Source: Dicaeum eximium (lineage: Eukaryota; Chordata; Aves; Passeriformes; Dicaeidae). From it: 64,000 nt of DNA. Shown in pieces: positions 43,701-56,000 of the stretch. The stretch covers positions 1,000,990 to 1,064,989 of the forward strand of contig VWZP01002584.1 of the NCBI GenBank assembly GCA_013396995.1. Direction: 5' to 3'. Position 1 is the stretch's first letter. Every line of letters starts with the position of its first letter. The notes below the pieces were generated by a model. The model was given only the letters and a program-made list of their open reading frames with translations. It was not told the DNA's origin and ran no database searches. A program made the translations under genes and the position numbers.

Positions 43701-44503
43701 CTGAAACATGAGTGCATCAAAATGAATTGCCACATGTATGGAGCCTCTGACTTGATTGCTCTAACAAGTACTTAATGATTTTTGCATGATTTTATTTATC
43801 AAAATGAACTTTGAAGTCTATTCCCATGACAAATTGTTTTCATTTCATAGAAGGCAAGGAAGGAGAGAAAGAGCTTATCTTTAGAAACTAATATAACTTT
43901 TGCTTACAAGGTTTACTCCCTAAGACTGTTCAAAGTGAAAAAATAAGATGAAAAAACATAATCAAAATAGTTAAGATTTTATCACTCTGGGGAGGATGTC
44001 TTAATACAGTGAGAGGAAATATATTACTAAATATAACCTAGAGAATTCTTGTCTTCATGATGCTCTTGAAATTGAAAAATGCTCTTTTTTAATTGAGAAA
44101 ATGTATAATTTTGTAAACTTCTATTTCAAATATTATACTAAAAGTTACATGATTAATACCAACACATTCCAAGTAGATGTGACACTTCCTACACAGTTCC
44201 AAAATAATAAGGTAGTAACAACTATTACTACATAAAAGCTAGAATTTCTTATTGGTAGCAGTTCTAACTATTGTAAACTTAACACCATGTCAGCACTCCT
44301 ATAATGGACAAATAAATCCAATCCATATTTCCCACTGTATCTGAAAGTATCCAACCCTTATCATAGGAAGAGCATTTGTAACATTTAACAATCCAATGTC
44401 ATGTTTCCTGTAATACACACCAGCAGGGAAGATTAAGTGAATATCCAATACTTCTCAATTATCCCTAATAGAAGATAAATGCAGTGAGGATAAAGAATTC
44501 TGT

Positions 44504-44554
44504 GGGTTTTTTTTGTTTTGGGGTGGGATTTTTTTGTTGTTTTTCTTTTTAAAT
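44504..44554. repeat. G/T-rich low-complexity tract
   Basis: Units of GTTTT and poly-T, the complement of the A/C-rich tracts elsewhere. Confidence 0.8.
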
Positions 44555-45063
44555 ATTTAGAAGCACACACATACACAGAAAAGCAAACTGAACTAATGCT
44601 TCATTGTTAAGGGATATATAAAATATTTTTCCCTAATACAACATTCCTTCAACTATGAGACTGAAACCACTTCCTTATGATGGCAAGATAATACTGGCTA
44701 CACTCTAATTTTCCATTCATGTTGTTGAATGGAGTCTTGTTCCAGGGCTACACCCAAAAAGGTAAAATTATTTCAAAAGTCAGTATCCAGCTATTTTAAT
44801 AAATTTTGTTCTTCAGACTCTCTCCCAAGTCCCTTCATGCTAGAAATATATCCTTAAAAACCATACAGCTAGAGAAGCACCTACCTTTTAGTGAATGCAC
44901 ATCATTAACGGAGGCCACTGTATCAGAGAGGCCTAATACAGAGGAATTAATTAGCTCAAGTGCTGAATACTTCCCAGATCGCTATTGCTTCTGATGGCTG
45001 GGTGCTGTGATCTTCTTCCCTGGCTTTCATGGCATTCTAATTGGTGATTTCTTAAGCCCATTA

Positions 45064-45160
45064 AAACAAATAAACACACACAATAGCCGCAATGAAAACC
45101 TCCCAAAAACAACAATCACCAAACCACAACACAACCACAAAAAACAACACAAAAGCAACC
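45064..45160. repeat. A/C-rich low-complexity tract
   Basis: About 95 bp dominated by CAACA, ACAAC and AAAACA units. No coding content. Confidence 0.8.
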
Positions 45161-45671
45161 TGAACCTTTGGTTAAACGGGTGGCTATTTACACCAGGTCA
45201 AACCAGGAGCCCATTAAAGCATCTTTATATAGCCACTGAAAATCAAAAGTGAAGAAAAATCCTGAAGGATCAATCTTTCTAGATTTCACCTAATTAAAAC
45301 ACATATTCCTTAAATTGCAGCTCTGTTGAGATCCCACACAACACACTAGCAAGAAGAGGTGAATACATGACATAAACAGTACAGTTTCCAAAAGAATCTA
45401 TTTGAAAATTCTGATGCTCTATATCAGGTTCCAACTCAGAAATAAACTTCAATTCAGTCTTCACCTTTTTCCCCAAAATTTCTTTTCATTTATGAGCAGA
45501 ATGTTAGTAAGTTTCATAGGTTTTAAGTCTACATTCTTACAAGCCAGACATACTCTCTAAAACTGAACCATACCCATGAAAACTTAGAAACGTTATATGC
45601 AATCTTTCAGGTGTGTGGGCACACCATCACACAGCTTTTGACACTTTTCACAACCAAGCTGTGGAAACATT

Positions 45672-45796
45672 CCTAGAATGAGCTGGATTGGAAGGGACCT
45701 TCAGGATCATCTGTTCCAATGCCCTGCCTTGGGCAGGGACACCTTCCACTAGAAGGTTGCTCAGAGCCCTATTCAACCCAGCCTTGAACATTGCTT
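45672..45796 (-). mobile_element. CR1 LINE 3' end fragment
   Basis: The plus strand carries TTGGAAGGGACCTTCAGGAT, then GGGCAGGGACACCTTCCACT and GGTTGCTCAGAGCCC, the classic reverse-complement signature of the CR1 3' untranslated end. About 125 bp remain, in minus orientation. Confidence 0.85.
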
Positions 45797-48700
45797 CCTT
45801 TAATTTAATTCACCCCAGAAACAAACAGCCTCTGATTCTCTAACTTGGTATGTAATGACATAGAAAACAAAGTTTAGGAGGAAAAGAGTTTGGTTTGACA
45901 CCTGTCCTGAAACTGGGTATTAGCCCTCCAGTCTGACAAGTCATTTCACTGGCTACAAATATTAGCAAAATTGCAGTATTAACACTGACAATATTTAACC
46001 CAACTTCTTAAATAGAAATGGCTTTTGATCCGATTTTCTCCCCAAGGGTATTACTTCATATTTAAAAAAAAATAATTAACTTGGTATGTAACTTAAGACT
46101 AAAATAATAATTTCCTACCCTACAATATACATAAAGGCATGATTTTGCTTAACAGTTGCCAGGGAACTATGCACGTTCCAAAACATACCAGATAAATTAT
46201 ATAATATCTGACTTTCAAAACAAAATACATATGTATTTCAGAGACGTACCTTAACATGTTCAAAGAAAAGTTAACTCAAGCTGTAATTAAAATAAATAGG
46301 GCAGGGCAAGAAAGATGTCTGGAATAGACTGCTTAAAAGAAAAAAACCTAAGTGAAGCACTAAAAGACAGAGCAATCACATAAGCAGCAAGCCAAACCAA
46401 GAAATTTTCTGTTGTCATCTCCCACAACACTGTCCATGCTAAGGAACCTCAGATCAGGAAGGAAGGAACTGCTGAGGAAATCCTGCACACAAGGCTTGTT
46501 TCTGATTTATTCGTGGAGATCACACGTTGCTGAGGTCCTCTCTGTCTCTAACCCTCCATCACACTTGCTGTGTTCAACACTGCTCCACAATCTGCTGACA
46601 TCCAAGTGCCTTCGGATCCCCACTGACCTGGAGCTAGGAAATCACTTCCTAATCCTCAGGCACACAGCTCAGGGCAGCCCTTTGGCCCACCACTGCTGCT
46701 GCTGTCCAGCTGATGTGCACAAGGCAAGAGAACGCCCGTGCTGTGAAGAAGACACCAAACAAAACAGGCACTTGTGCTGCAGGATGTGCCCTCATTACTG
46801 ACAAATATGAGAGAGACCTGACTTATCCCTGATTGCAGCCCTTGAGAATTTAAGGCCATGCTTGGGTTACCCTAAACACAAAACCACTTATAATCCTGCT
46901 TCCCTATAGATACAAAGCACATTACAGAGCTGGGGATAAAAGAAATACTGAGGAGCCTCCCTTTACAGCCCTGAATTCATACAGCCAGAAGATTAAATGT
47001 CTGATGGTTCAAAGATTCTCTCAGGAGTCCCAGATACAAATGGCAACTTGTCTTACACAGGCTAACAAGGGTGCAACCTGGGACAGTCATTCACAAGAAA
47101 AACCCCAAACAAAACACAAAAACCAAAACTCCCACAACGTACAATGTGATGATACTTGATACAGTTTTGAATTATTCAAAAAAAATTCAGGCTAAACATT
47201 TAATTTGAAGTGCCTGTGGATGGCAAAAGTAGCAAAGCTCCTGATCATGTGTTTATGAATGTTTAAGAAGTAAAATTCAACCATATTCCTGGAGCTATTT
47301 GATCACAAAAATAGGAAATACACATTAAAGAGTAAACATTTTGCACAGTTGCACCTAGTGTAAACACAGAGCAATTGGAATGCAAAGCACCTCATGTAAG
47401 AAACTTCAATGTATCTGCTTACAGGAGGTACCAAAGCACTGGGTAGTGAAGAGCTGCAATTCAAACTGAACAAAATAAAAACTTCCAGGCCTGCAGACAC
47501 TTAGAATGACATTAAAACCAGGTAACCAAATAAACTCATCAGCTGGAAGAGTTTAGTCTTAGAGCCCCTGGCTGGAACTGAATTGTTAAGGACAACAATT
47601 AAACTGAGTCAGCTGGCATTTTCTTTCCTCATTTAATGCACACTCTTCTAACAGGTGAGTATGCAGTACACTATGGAATTAAGCCTTTTTCTTTGTACAT
47701 TTTTAAGGAGTGCATAGTCTAGTCACTGAAAGCATCTGACCCTCTCAAAGATTTACAAACAGCATTACTTGATGAATTAGATTAGGAAACTTTAATGGCT
47801 TAATTGCTCTGACATGGCTTTTGCAGTCACCAGATTTGTCATCTAGCTTGCCAGAACAGTCTTCATTTGATCCGTAAGGTTATTATTTTTTGAACAATGG
47901 AAAATTGTGTTACCAGTCTTGCAATTTCCTGTGACATACATTTGCATCCATAAGGACCAGGCTGACCCAAGCCTGCCTTTGATGAAGTAGTTTTGAATGC
48001 ACAGAGCACACAGTCTCATGAGCCTCATCAAAGGTGTAACCAGCCTATATCCTGCTTTTTTACTGCTTCAGAGCATCAGGTAAACACCAACTACAACACA
48101 GCCAAGTAAGCTTTTGGGGTTAAATACAGTGTTCATTTAATTTTCACTAGACATACTAAAACCCCTGGGATCCATAATGCCTCTGTTCTGTGAGCATGGC
48201 ACGGCCAAGTGTTAGTCTCCACCAAACGCAATCTTCAACCTCCTCCAGCTAGAAGCTGCTAATTATGTCAGTCGTAGTGAATGCTGACTGACAGTTTTGT
48301 GCTGTGAAGTGATACCCACTCATTTTATTAGCAAAGAGAGGATCTGGAGTGAGAAGCTGAAACACCTATTATCCCTTTATTTCCAAAACAGCAACAGTTT
48401 ACAAGCTTTCTCTCAGTGAATAAAATTCTACTTTCACTAAACACCATTGGGATGTAGGAATGTTACCTTCTTCCTAAGAAGAGAGAGAGAAGAAAACAAA
48501 TACAAAACACCTCACTGGTTTTAAAGTTCCCTTGCTGGATAAGCACTTCCCTTTGCGTTTTCTAGTTGCTCATCTACTTGGGCAGATTCTCAAGTGAAGT
48601 AAATTAACAGCGGCTCATTGACTTCACTAGAACTACACTCATTTACAACAGTTCAAGCTGACCTACATTAAAGCAGCATTTCACACCAAGGAAGAGCTGC

Positions 48701-49310
48701 CTAGAGTCAGTTGGAGCCAGGAACTGCAGGGTGTTTCTTCCTCATACTTAATCATTATACTGAACACTCATCTTCCTCTTCTGCAAGAGCCTGCAGCCCT
48801 CTTTAGTGACAGCTCATACAAGCAGACATTTCCAACCGGGCAGCCCCAGCTGGCTCACAGCTGCAGGATGGCTGCACACAGCCTCTGAAAGCCTGAGCAA
48901 CTGCCCTGGAAACTTCTGGGAGGGAGTGGTGCCTGTGCTTGCCAGACCAAGCTCCAGAACTCCATTTCCAATTTAAGTCTTATGGGTTTTGCCAGCCCTC
49001 CTTCTTTAACCAGTCAGAGACGTGTTCTGTCTGGAGCTGCTGGTTTGCTCTGACTGGTGAGGTGCTGTAATGAAAGGAGGTTCAACACAAGGAGTCAGAG
49101 ATGAGGCAGGGGGAAAAGAAACAAATTCCTGTCATTCAGAAGGGAGAACTGTTAGGATACCCCCCTACACCCTTCAATTTCTTCTCCACCACACATATAT
49201 GCAAGTCTGAACACATAATCCAAACCACTAACGAAGAAAACAATCAAATCTCACAACTACTGAAACTAAATAAAGATGTATTATAGCTGGGGAGATAGAC
49301 AGCAACATTC

Positions 49311-49422
49311 GAGGTCAAGTTAGAGCTTTGAGCAACCTGATTAAGTTGAAGGTGTCCCTGCTCCTGCAGGGGGAGTTGGACCAGTGACCTTCAGGAGGTC
49401 ACTTCCAACTCAAATGATTCTA
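49311..49422 (+). mobile_element. CR1 LINE 3' end fragment
   Basis: The plus strand reads GAGCAACCTGATTAAGTTGA, then AAGGTGTCCCTGCTCCTGCA, then GGTCACTTCCAACTCAAATG and GATTCTA, matching the sense strand of a CR1 3' end. It is about 110 bp long and is oriented opposite to the CR1 piece at 45672-45796. Confidence 0.85.
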
Positions 49423-49780
49423 GGGCTCTTTGAGTCATGAGTGCAAGCAACAAAAGCACTTGAATCCCTCAGCAAAAGGAAAGAGTATTCAGTGGACGTA
49501 ACTAGAAGTACAAAATTCTATGAAGAAGTCTCAATTTGAACGAGAGGCAAAACCAAACAACTGCCTACCTGCAGATTTTAAGGAATAAGCTCAGGGAAAG
49601 CTAGAGAGATGTTACTGCACAAAGCCAAAAACCACTCAGCAGCAACAGGCATCCCCAATTGAAGCCTATCCTTCACACTTTCCACCTTTTCCCATCAACT
49701 GGTTAGAAGAAGATATGGAGGCTGCGCTCAAATTTTGGTATCAAATGAATACACCTCTGTCCTGCATTTGTTTTCTCCTA

Positions 49781-49868
49781 GGTTTTTTGTTTGGTTTTCT
49801 TTTTTTCCTGGGTTTTTTTTTTTTTTTTTATTGTTTGAGGGGTTTTGTTGCTTTGTTTGGGCTTTTTT
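49781..49868. repeat. G/T-rich low-complexity tract with long poly-T
   Basis: GTTTT units with a poly-T run of seventeen, about 360 bp downstream of a CR1 end. It does not look like that element's tail. Confidence 0.8.
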
Positions 49869-50682
49869 AAAATTATCTTAACCTAGTTAAATCAATTCTT
49901 ATACTTACCAAGGCATGACATTGTTTACATAAGACTAAGTGCAAAACCCTGACCTCTGTATTCCCACCATGACCTCAAAGAATGGAGCCCACTCACCCTA
50001 CCCCAGTTCTTACAACTTTAATTATGTTCGACAAGGCTGCTGTGCTTTAAAGGTATCATTTACCGAGACTAAAAGATGTTTATTTTTATTCCTGCTAATC
50101 ACTTCCCTTTTGTTTCATTCCATTTATACACCCTGGCTTTTGCACTCAGAATGGCTATCAGATTAGATCACTCCAGATGCAGCTGAACTGAACAGCTTCT
50201 TATGCTACTATGTAGTCCTATAAAAATCCACACTATTTAACTTTTAGCCAAGGTATACAGAATTGATCACAGGAGGTCAAAAGACCTTCCCAATTGCTAG
50301 GCTATTTAAGGAATCTTTTAAGGGTGAGGGAGGGCGATACAAGGACAGAGGACACAGACCCTACCTGCCTCATTACTTACAACTTTAACACCATAAATCA
50401 GGCTGATGCCTTTTTAAAAAAAAATAATCCTGCCTTTGTATATAACTTCCCTGTCATTTAAAAAAATGATCATTCTTTTCCCACATGCTGTTGGACTTAC
50501 AGTTTCAGAAATGCAGCTTGAGTGAAAATCCAAGTTATCAATACTACTTTAGAACTATCTAGAAGTAAAGCTTAACTGCAGTACGAGTGTTTTATGTGTT
50601 ACTTCAACAGGTTCTTCGAATTATTTAATGACATTATGAGGAAATCTACAAAAATACATTAATGCTAAAAGTTAAGCTATAA

Positions 50683-50739
50683 TAGTTTAAAGCCATTATC
50701 ATTTAGTTTATCGTTATCACTTAGTTTAAAGCCATTATC
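50683..50739. repeat. Local direct repeat, period about 39 bp
   Basis: The 18-base unit TAGTTTAAAGCCATTATC occurs at 50683-50700 and 50722-50739, with related ATTTAGTTTATC and CACTTAGTTTA sequence between. It looks like a small tandem duplication in intron 1. Confidence 0.75.
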
Positions 50740-52173
50740 CTTTCACTTTACATTTCGATGATGAAGAGCCTAAAAATGTTATTAGATTCAGTCTATTTAA
50801 TAGAACTTCCAAATTGAAGTAAAAAGTATGTAGTTTTAACTTTACTGCAAAGCTGCACAATAATCCCATTTTCTTTTCTGTACCACAAGCTGCTTGCTCA
50901 TTAGACACAAACGGGTAGAAAACAAGAGCTTCTTTGTTTGCATACATTAACTTAAAGCTGTAAAAGTCATTCAGCCAAACTTTCACCTTTAAACCTTAAC
51001 CTGATTTGTAACAACATTTGTAGCCTCTAAAATTACACTGCATGCACCCAGACAGAGTTAATCACCCTTCACGTTTGATGCATAGAATAATGATCTACCA
51101 CTTAAACCTGAGCCCTTAAAAGCCTGAAGAAAACTATGCACATATCTGTGTCTTAAATCAGTAGCAAAATAACATAACTCTACCTAGCAGTGACCAGCTG
51201 AAAAGCAAAACAAAAAGAAACATACAACTTCTAGCTCATGGAAGTTGTAAATAAGAGCATTTCAAGTCTCCTCAGATGAAATTCTTGCTCCCCAGCACAT
51301 GCTATTTATCAGACACCTGGTAATTCTAGGAGAAAGGACAAGTCACAGGGAAAGGTCTGGTTTTATTTTTTTGTGTAATTTAAAACTTCATAGGGAACTT
51401 GGAAAAAATAAATTTAGTAGAGATTTGAAAATAACATGTTCTAAAATCTGATGAGCTTACTCTCATTTTAAATTTAGACTATATTATGGCTCACTTCAAA
51501 TACTTTCTAGAAGGAACCAGATCGTATTAGTTTTCAAAACTGACAGTTAAGTATTTTTGCTATCTAAAACATCACAGCTATGGAAAACAAACTCTTGGAT
51601 TTATGTATTATACTCCCCTAAATGCAACAACAACAACAAAAAGAAGTACATTGTACAGCACAGGAAAATTCCAAACCAGAAATGTTTTGAAAAAACTATC
51701 AGACAAAAATACATTTAAAAAAAAAAAAACTAAAACAAAACCAGTTTGGCTGTTCTGGGAGCAGGGGGAAGATTGGCTACCACATAAAAGACAACAACAG
51801 CACCAACAACACACAAGAAATTCAATCTTACAATCATTGAAAAAAAGGGAACCTAAATCACAGAATTTTATAAGCCTTTAAGTGCTTCTCATTTTTTACG
51901 TTGAGAAGAACAATTAGTAATCATCACTTTTTTTCCACTATTAAGGTTTCTATGTAACATCATGTAGAGTAAGTGACACACAACTTGAGCTTCTGAAAGT
52001 AAGCTAAAAACTGACATTAACAGTTAAACCCCCTTTGACTTTAAAGGGGCTGAGAACTCATCCAGATTTTGTTTTATTCCCTCAGGTCACAAAAGGAATG
52101 AGTTGCTGCTACGCTTTCATTTACGCTAATAAAGAAGAGAGAGCTATTTTTATTTTCTTTTTATTACTGCTTT

Positions 52174-52191
52174 AAAAAAAAAAAAAAAAAA
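52174..52191. repeat. Poly-A run (18)
   Basis: Eighteen consecutive A in intron 1, in an AT-rich context without a recognisable element body. Confidence 0.9.
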
Positions 52192-52843
52192 GAGGAATCC
52201 CGAATTTGAAACAAGTTTTAACGAGTACGATAAAGTCTGCACACATAATGCACTGGGTGGAGTAAAAGCCCTCAGCAGCCCTGTGCAGAGCCAATAATGG
52301 ACTTGTCGCCAACACCCTGTGATTTCATGACTGCCAGAACAAAAACAAATGCCACGTTCAGTTCATGGCAAAGAAAGGGACTCATTAACTTGATGTGGCT
52401 TTTTACTTGACCTTAGCAAGGTGAGTAAAATAAAATTTCATTTTATGAGATTCAAAATGATCAACCGCATGCCTACAGGAATTGTGACGAAATGACCAAG
52501 TGAAATTGCTAACTCTGTTTAATTCTAATTATTACTAGACCATAGGTCACTGTGAACTTCTAGCTGAGAGGTTGCTGCTTTCCCTCCTGTAATTAAGGTT
52601 AACAGAAAAACAAACTCTAAGTGTCTTTCTGGGAACTGATGTAAAATAAGTGTAAATTTCTGTCAAAGACGTAACTATCAATTCTAAGGACACAATCTCA
52701 ATGCAGACCTAAGCCTAATCTTTTTGGAATAATAACTTCATAGACATTTAAACAGTCATTTCCCCACAAAAAAATCATAGTTATTATTCAAGAATCAAAC
52801 AAACATTCATACTCTATCAATAAACCTTACAGTCAGAGAGTTA

Positions 52844-52955
52844 GAAAAAAAAAAAACAAGCAAAAAAACCCACAAGAAAACCCCCACAAAACAAACAAAA
52901 AAACTCAAACAAAACAGACAAAAACCCAAACAAACAAACAAACCAACCACAAAAG
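52844..52955. repeat. A/C-rich low-complexity tract (AAAC-type)
   Basis: About 110 bp of poly-A, ACCC and CAAA repeats ending in a CAAACAAACAAACAAACC run. It lies about 60 bp before the perfect hairpin at 53017-53045. Confidence 0.85.
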
Positions 52956-53016
52956 TTGCCTGTGAAAATAACATTCACTCCTTCTGGTCACAACATTAAA
53001 GCAGCAGGCCAAATGC

Positions 53017-53045
53017 CCTATCTTGGCTGTCCCAGCCAAGATAGG
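53017..53045. repeat. Perfect inverted repeat / hairpin
   Basis: The arms CCTATCTTGGCTG (53017-53029) and CAGCCAAGATAGG (53033-53045) are exact reverse complements separated by a 3-base loop (TCC). No mobile-element termini or RNA gene signature surrounds it. Function is unknown. Confidence 0.9.
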
Positions 53046-56000
53046 TGGATGAGGGAGGAGGTGGAGGGTGGATGAGGATTAAAAAGTCTCCTTCCACATT
53101 ATGGTCATGGGAACCACATCACAATATGAATGAGAAAGATGCAAACCTTTTGCTTAAAAAAAAATAAACAAAACAAACCACATTTTTGTTCCTTATTTTC
53201 TGCTGAATATACCACCATCCCCTCCCCAAATAAAAGCAAGATAGCCACTAAAGTAGTAAAAAAACCCCAGCAACCCAGAAGCTAAAACTGTTGTGAGTAG
53301 AGATTTCTCAGCAGTCCATTTTAGGGAACTTCATCCTCTAGCAGGTAGAAATTAAAGTGGAATCCAATTTTAGCTCCAGAGGGATAACACCTTATTCTAG
53401 CTCCCTTTTATTTTCTACCTCTATGAACTTGCTGTGGAAAGGTTAATCGTTTTAAGCAATAGCTCCATTAATGATGCCACTATTTGTTTGTTTTTTTTTT
53501 TTTCCACAATTCTGAAGAAAAAAATCTAACACTCGAACACACACTTCACTGGTTTCTGTATTTACTCCACTAAAAACTTGAAAGTAAACAAAAGTGTGTT
53601 CATATCAGTACTGTAATCCTCCTACAGAGTAACAGCCTTTGAACATTTTGAACATTTATTCCTGATATGACACCAAGCTACATCACCATTCAGCTCAGCA
53701 GCTGCCAGAACCACGCTCGAGGAAAGTTAAAGTGCTCCCTACGTCTCTGAGCTTGTTTCACTTTATGTGTTTCAATATTTGCTTTCCCTACAGGTAACAC
53801 AGATTAACATTCATGAGAGGGAGAGAAAACAGAAATCACTATTTTCTGAAGTTTTCTAAAAAGCAAAGTACTCACCAGCAGCAAAATCCGATCCTGCACA
53901 CTCCTGCCCATTTCAAGGTCTGCATTGCTACATATGCATTTGAAAAGTCACAAAATGCTCCTCAAAACAATTACTCAGAAGTTCATCTCTTAATTTCTAA
54001 GCTTAACAGCAGCACTTAAAACATCTCTCTTTGTATCAAAAGGTAGGAAAGACTTCATTCTGCCCTCTGTATTAAAGAGGTAAATAAAGCAATGGCTCCT
54101 TCTTTCTGCTTTGCATCTACTTTTAAATTTCTCCTTTTAATTTTTAAAGGCTGTACAACCTGAGCAATGAACCTCATTAATCACCACTGAATTATTTAAC
54201 CCAGCCATTCAATTCCAGATGCCACTCGGTGCTGGAGATATTCCTTCCAAGCTTCAGCTCCTTTCACAGTTGAAACCATAATTTTCCACAGTGAAGACAG
54301 GATTTTACTCCATGCATGGGGCCTCCTGTCAATCGTTTTTACTACTAGCACAGCACAAGTTTCATTCCACAGTTACATCAGACCTTTCTGTTCAACCTGT
54401 TCATTATAAACATCCTCTCTCCTGCATTCTGCTGCTACAGCACCACAGTCCCAAACTCTGACTTCTCCTGTGCCAACTCCTGCTTTGGGAAGCAAAAAGT
54501 AAGTTTGTTACTATCCCTACTTATCTTGTTTCCTCACACTGCTTTTATATTTTTTCCCTTTATCACCTCCTACTATTAAACACTTTGATTATGAAGTATC
54601 TGTCAGCTGCAGTACCTAGGGCCTTAGATATATTCTAAAACCAGAAAGCTGCACTGACAGAGTTGTTCTGTGAGTGGGAGGTGAGGAGAGAAGCATTCAG
54701 AATTTGCAAATCCCAGTTCTGAACCTGCCTGGCATCCAAGAGATCACCTAGCACAAAGCTATACTAGGTGCCAAGTTTCATACCAGGTGCCAAGAGATTT
54801 TGATAAAATAAAAAGCTTGGTGACATTGCTGAGCACTTGATCCAAAACCAGTATTTTAGGACCTTGTATTATGCTTTCAATGCATAAACACAGACCCACC
54901 TGTGGATTTGGGGGCTGCTATCCTCATCTTGGGCTTACATGCTTGGGCCTATTTGGCCAACAGGAGATGTCTGGGTTGAAAAGTCTGCTTCTCACCAGTG
55001 CTAATAAAGTGCACTACAGAAGTGGCAAGCTGAGAAGTTTCTAAAAGAATACATACTCAAATACATTTTTGACTGGCTTCTCACCCTTCACAGAGCCAGT
55101 GAGGCCCATGCAAATTTAAAGCTATGCAGCTTTTCTCAGTTAATTGGCTCTTAAATCAATATTCACTACAATCTCAATTTTCAGACCACCTAAGAACCCA
55201 CAATGATCCACAAACACTTGCAACTGCAGATAAAGTCAAACACTTTAGGCAATTTAATTTAAACACTAGAATCAAGATTTTCAACAGGCACTACTGATTT
55301 TAAGTGGCTCCAAATTCAGATTGTACGTTCCCAACTTCAACATATCACAAGGCCCTGGATTCCAAAAATCTACTAAAAAATCCAGCCACTCTTTCAAGCA
55401 TCCATCTGGTCACCATTAAACACCATTTCTTTCTCCTTTCACCTGCTTCCAGAATGAAGTGGAGCCAATGCACATCTTTAGGCCTACACTAAATCCTTGG
55501 CCATGTATTAAAACCTAATTTCTAAGATAAAAACTGTTAATGTCTATTATGCTACTGTAGAAGCAAATAGTAAAACTAAAGTCTTCTACACTTGAATTTA
55601 TAACCATGAACTGTTCTCTGTGTGTAATCTTCAACATAAAGGCATTTAAGCAATTAGATAAGAGGCAATATAACTAACCAACAATCTAAAATAAATACCT
55701 TGCCTGAGGACATACAAATTTCAGAAGGCAAAAAAATGCCAGCCAAGCAAGTTTTAATGCAGCGCTAGCCTCAAACAGTTTAACACTACTAAAGAAATCA
55801 CAATTCTGATTTATGTACAAACAGTCAAGGGAGCAGAAGACAAAGAGTACAAAATTGAACATGAAGAGCACACAGACTATACTGCTCTCTCAGATGGCTG
55901 TCATGGATGACTCCAGCCTGCACAGGTTAGACCCTGATCCCTGCCCTACCCTGCACTGCATGTCTGAAGACATAGGCTGCTCCAAAACTGAGCTTTTCCA

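Noticed and set aside
46412..46801. 129-codon plus-strand frame
   Set aside because: No homology recognised, no splice or promoter support, and it sits in ordinary intron sequence of somewhat higher GC.
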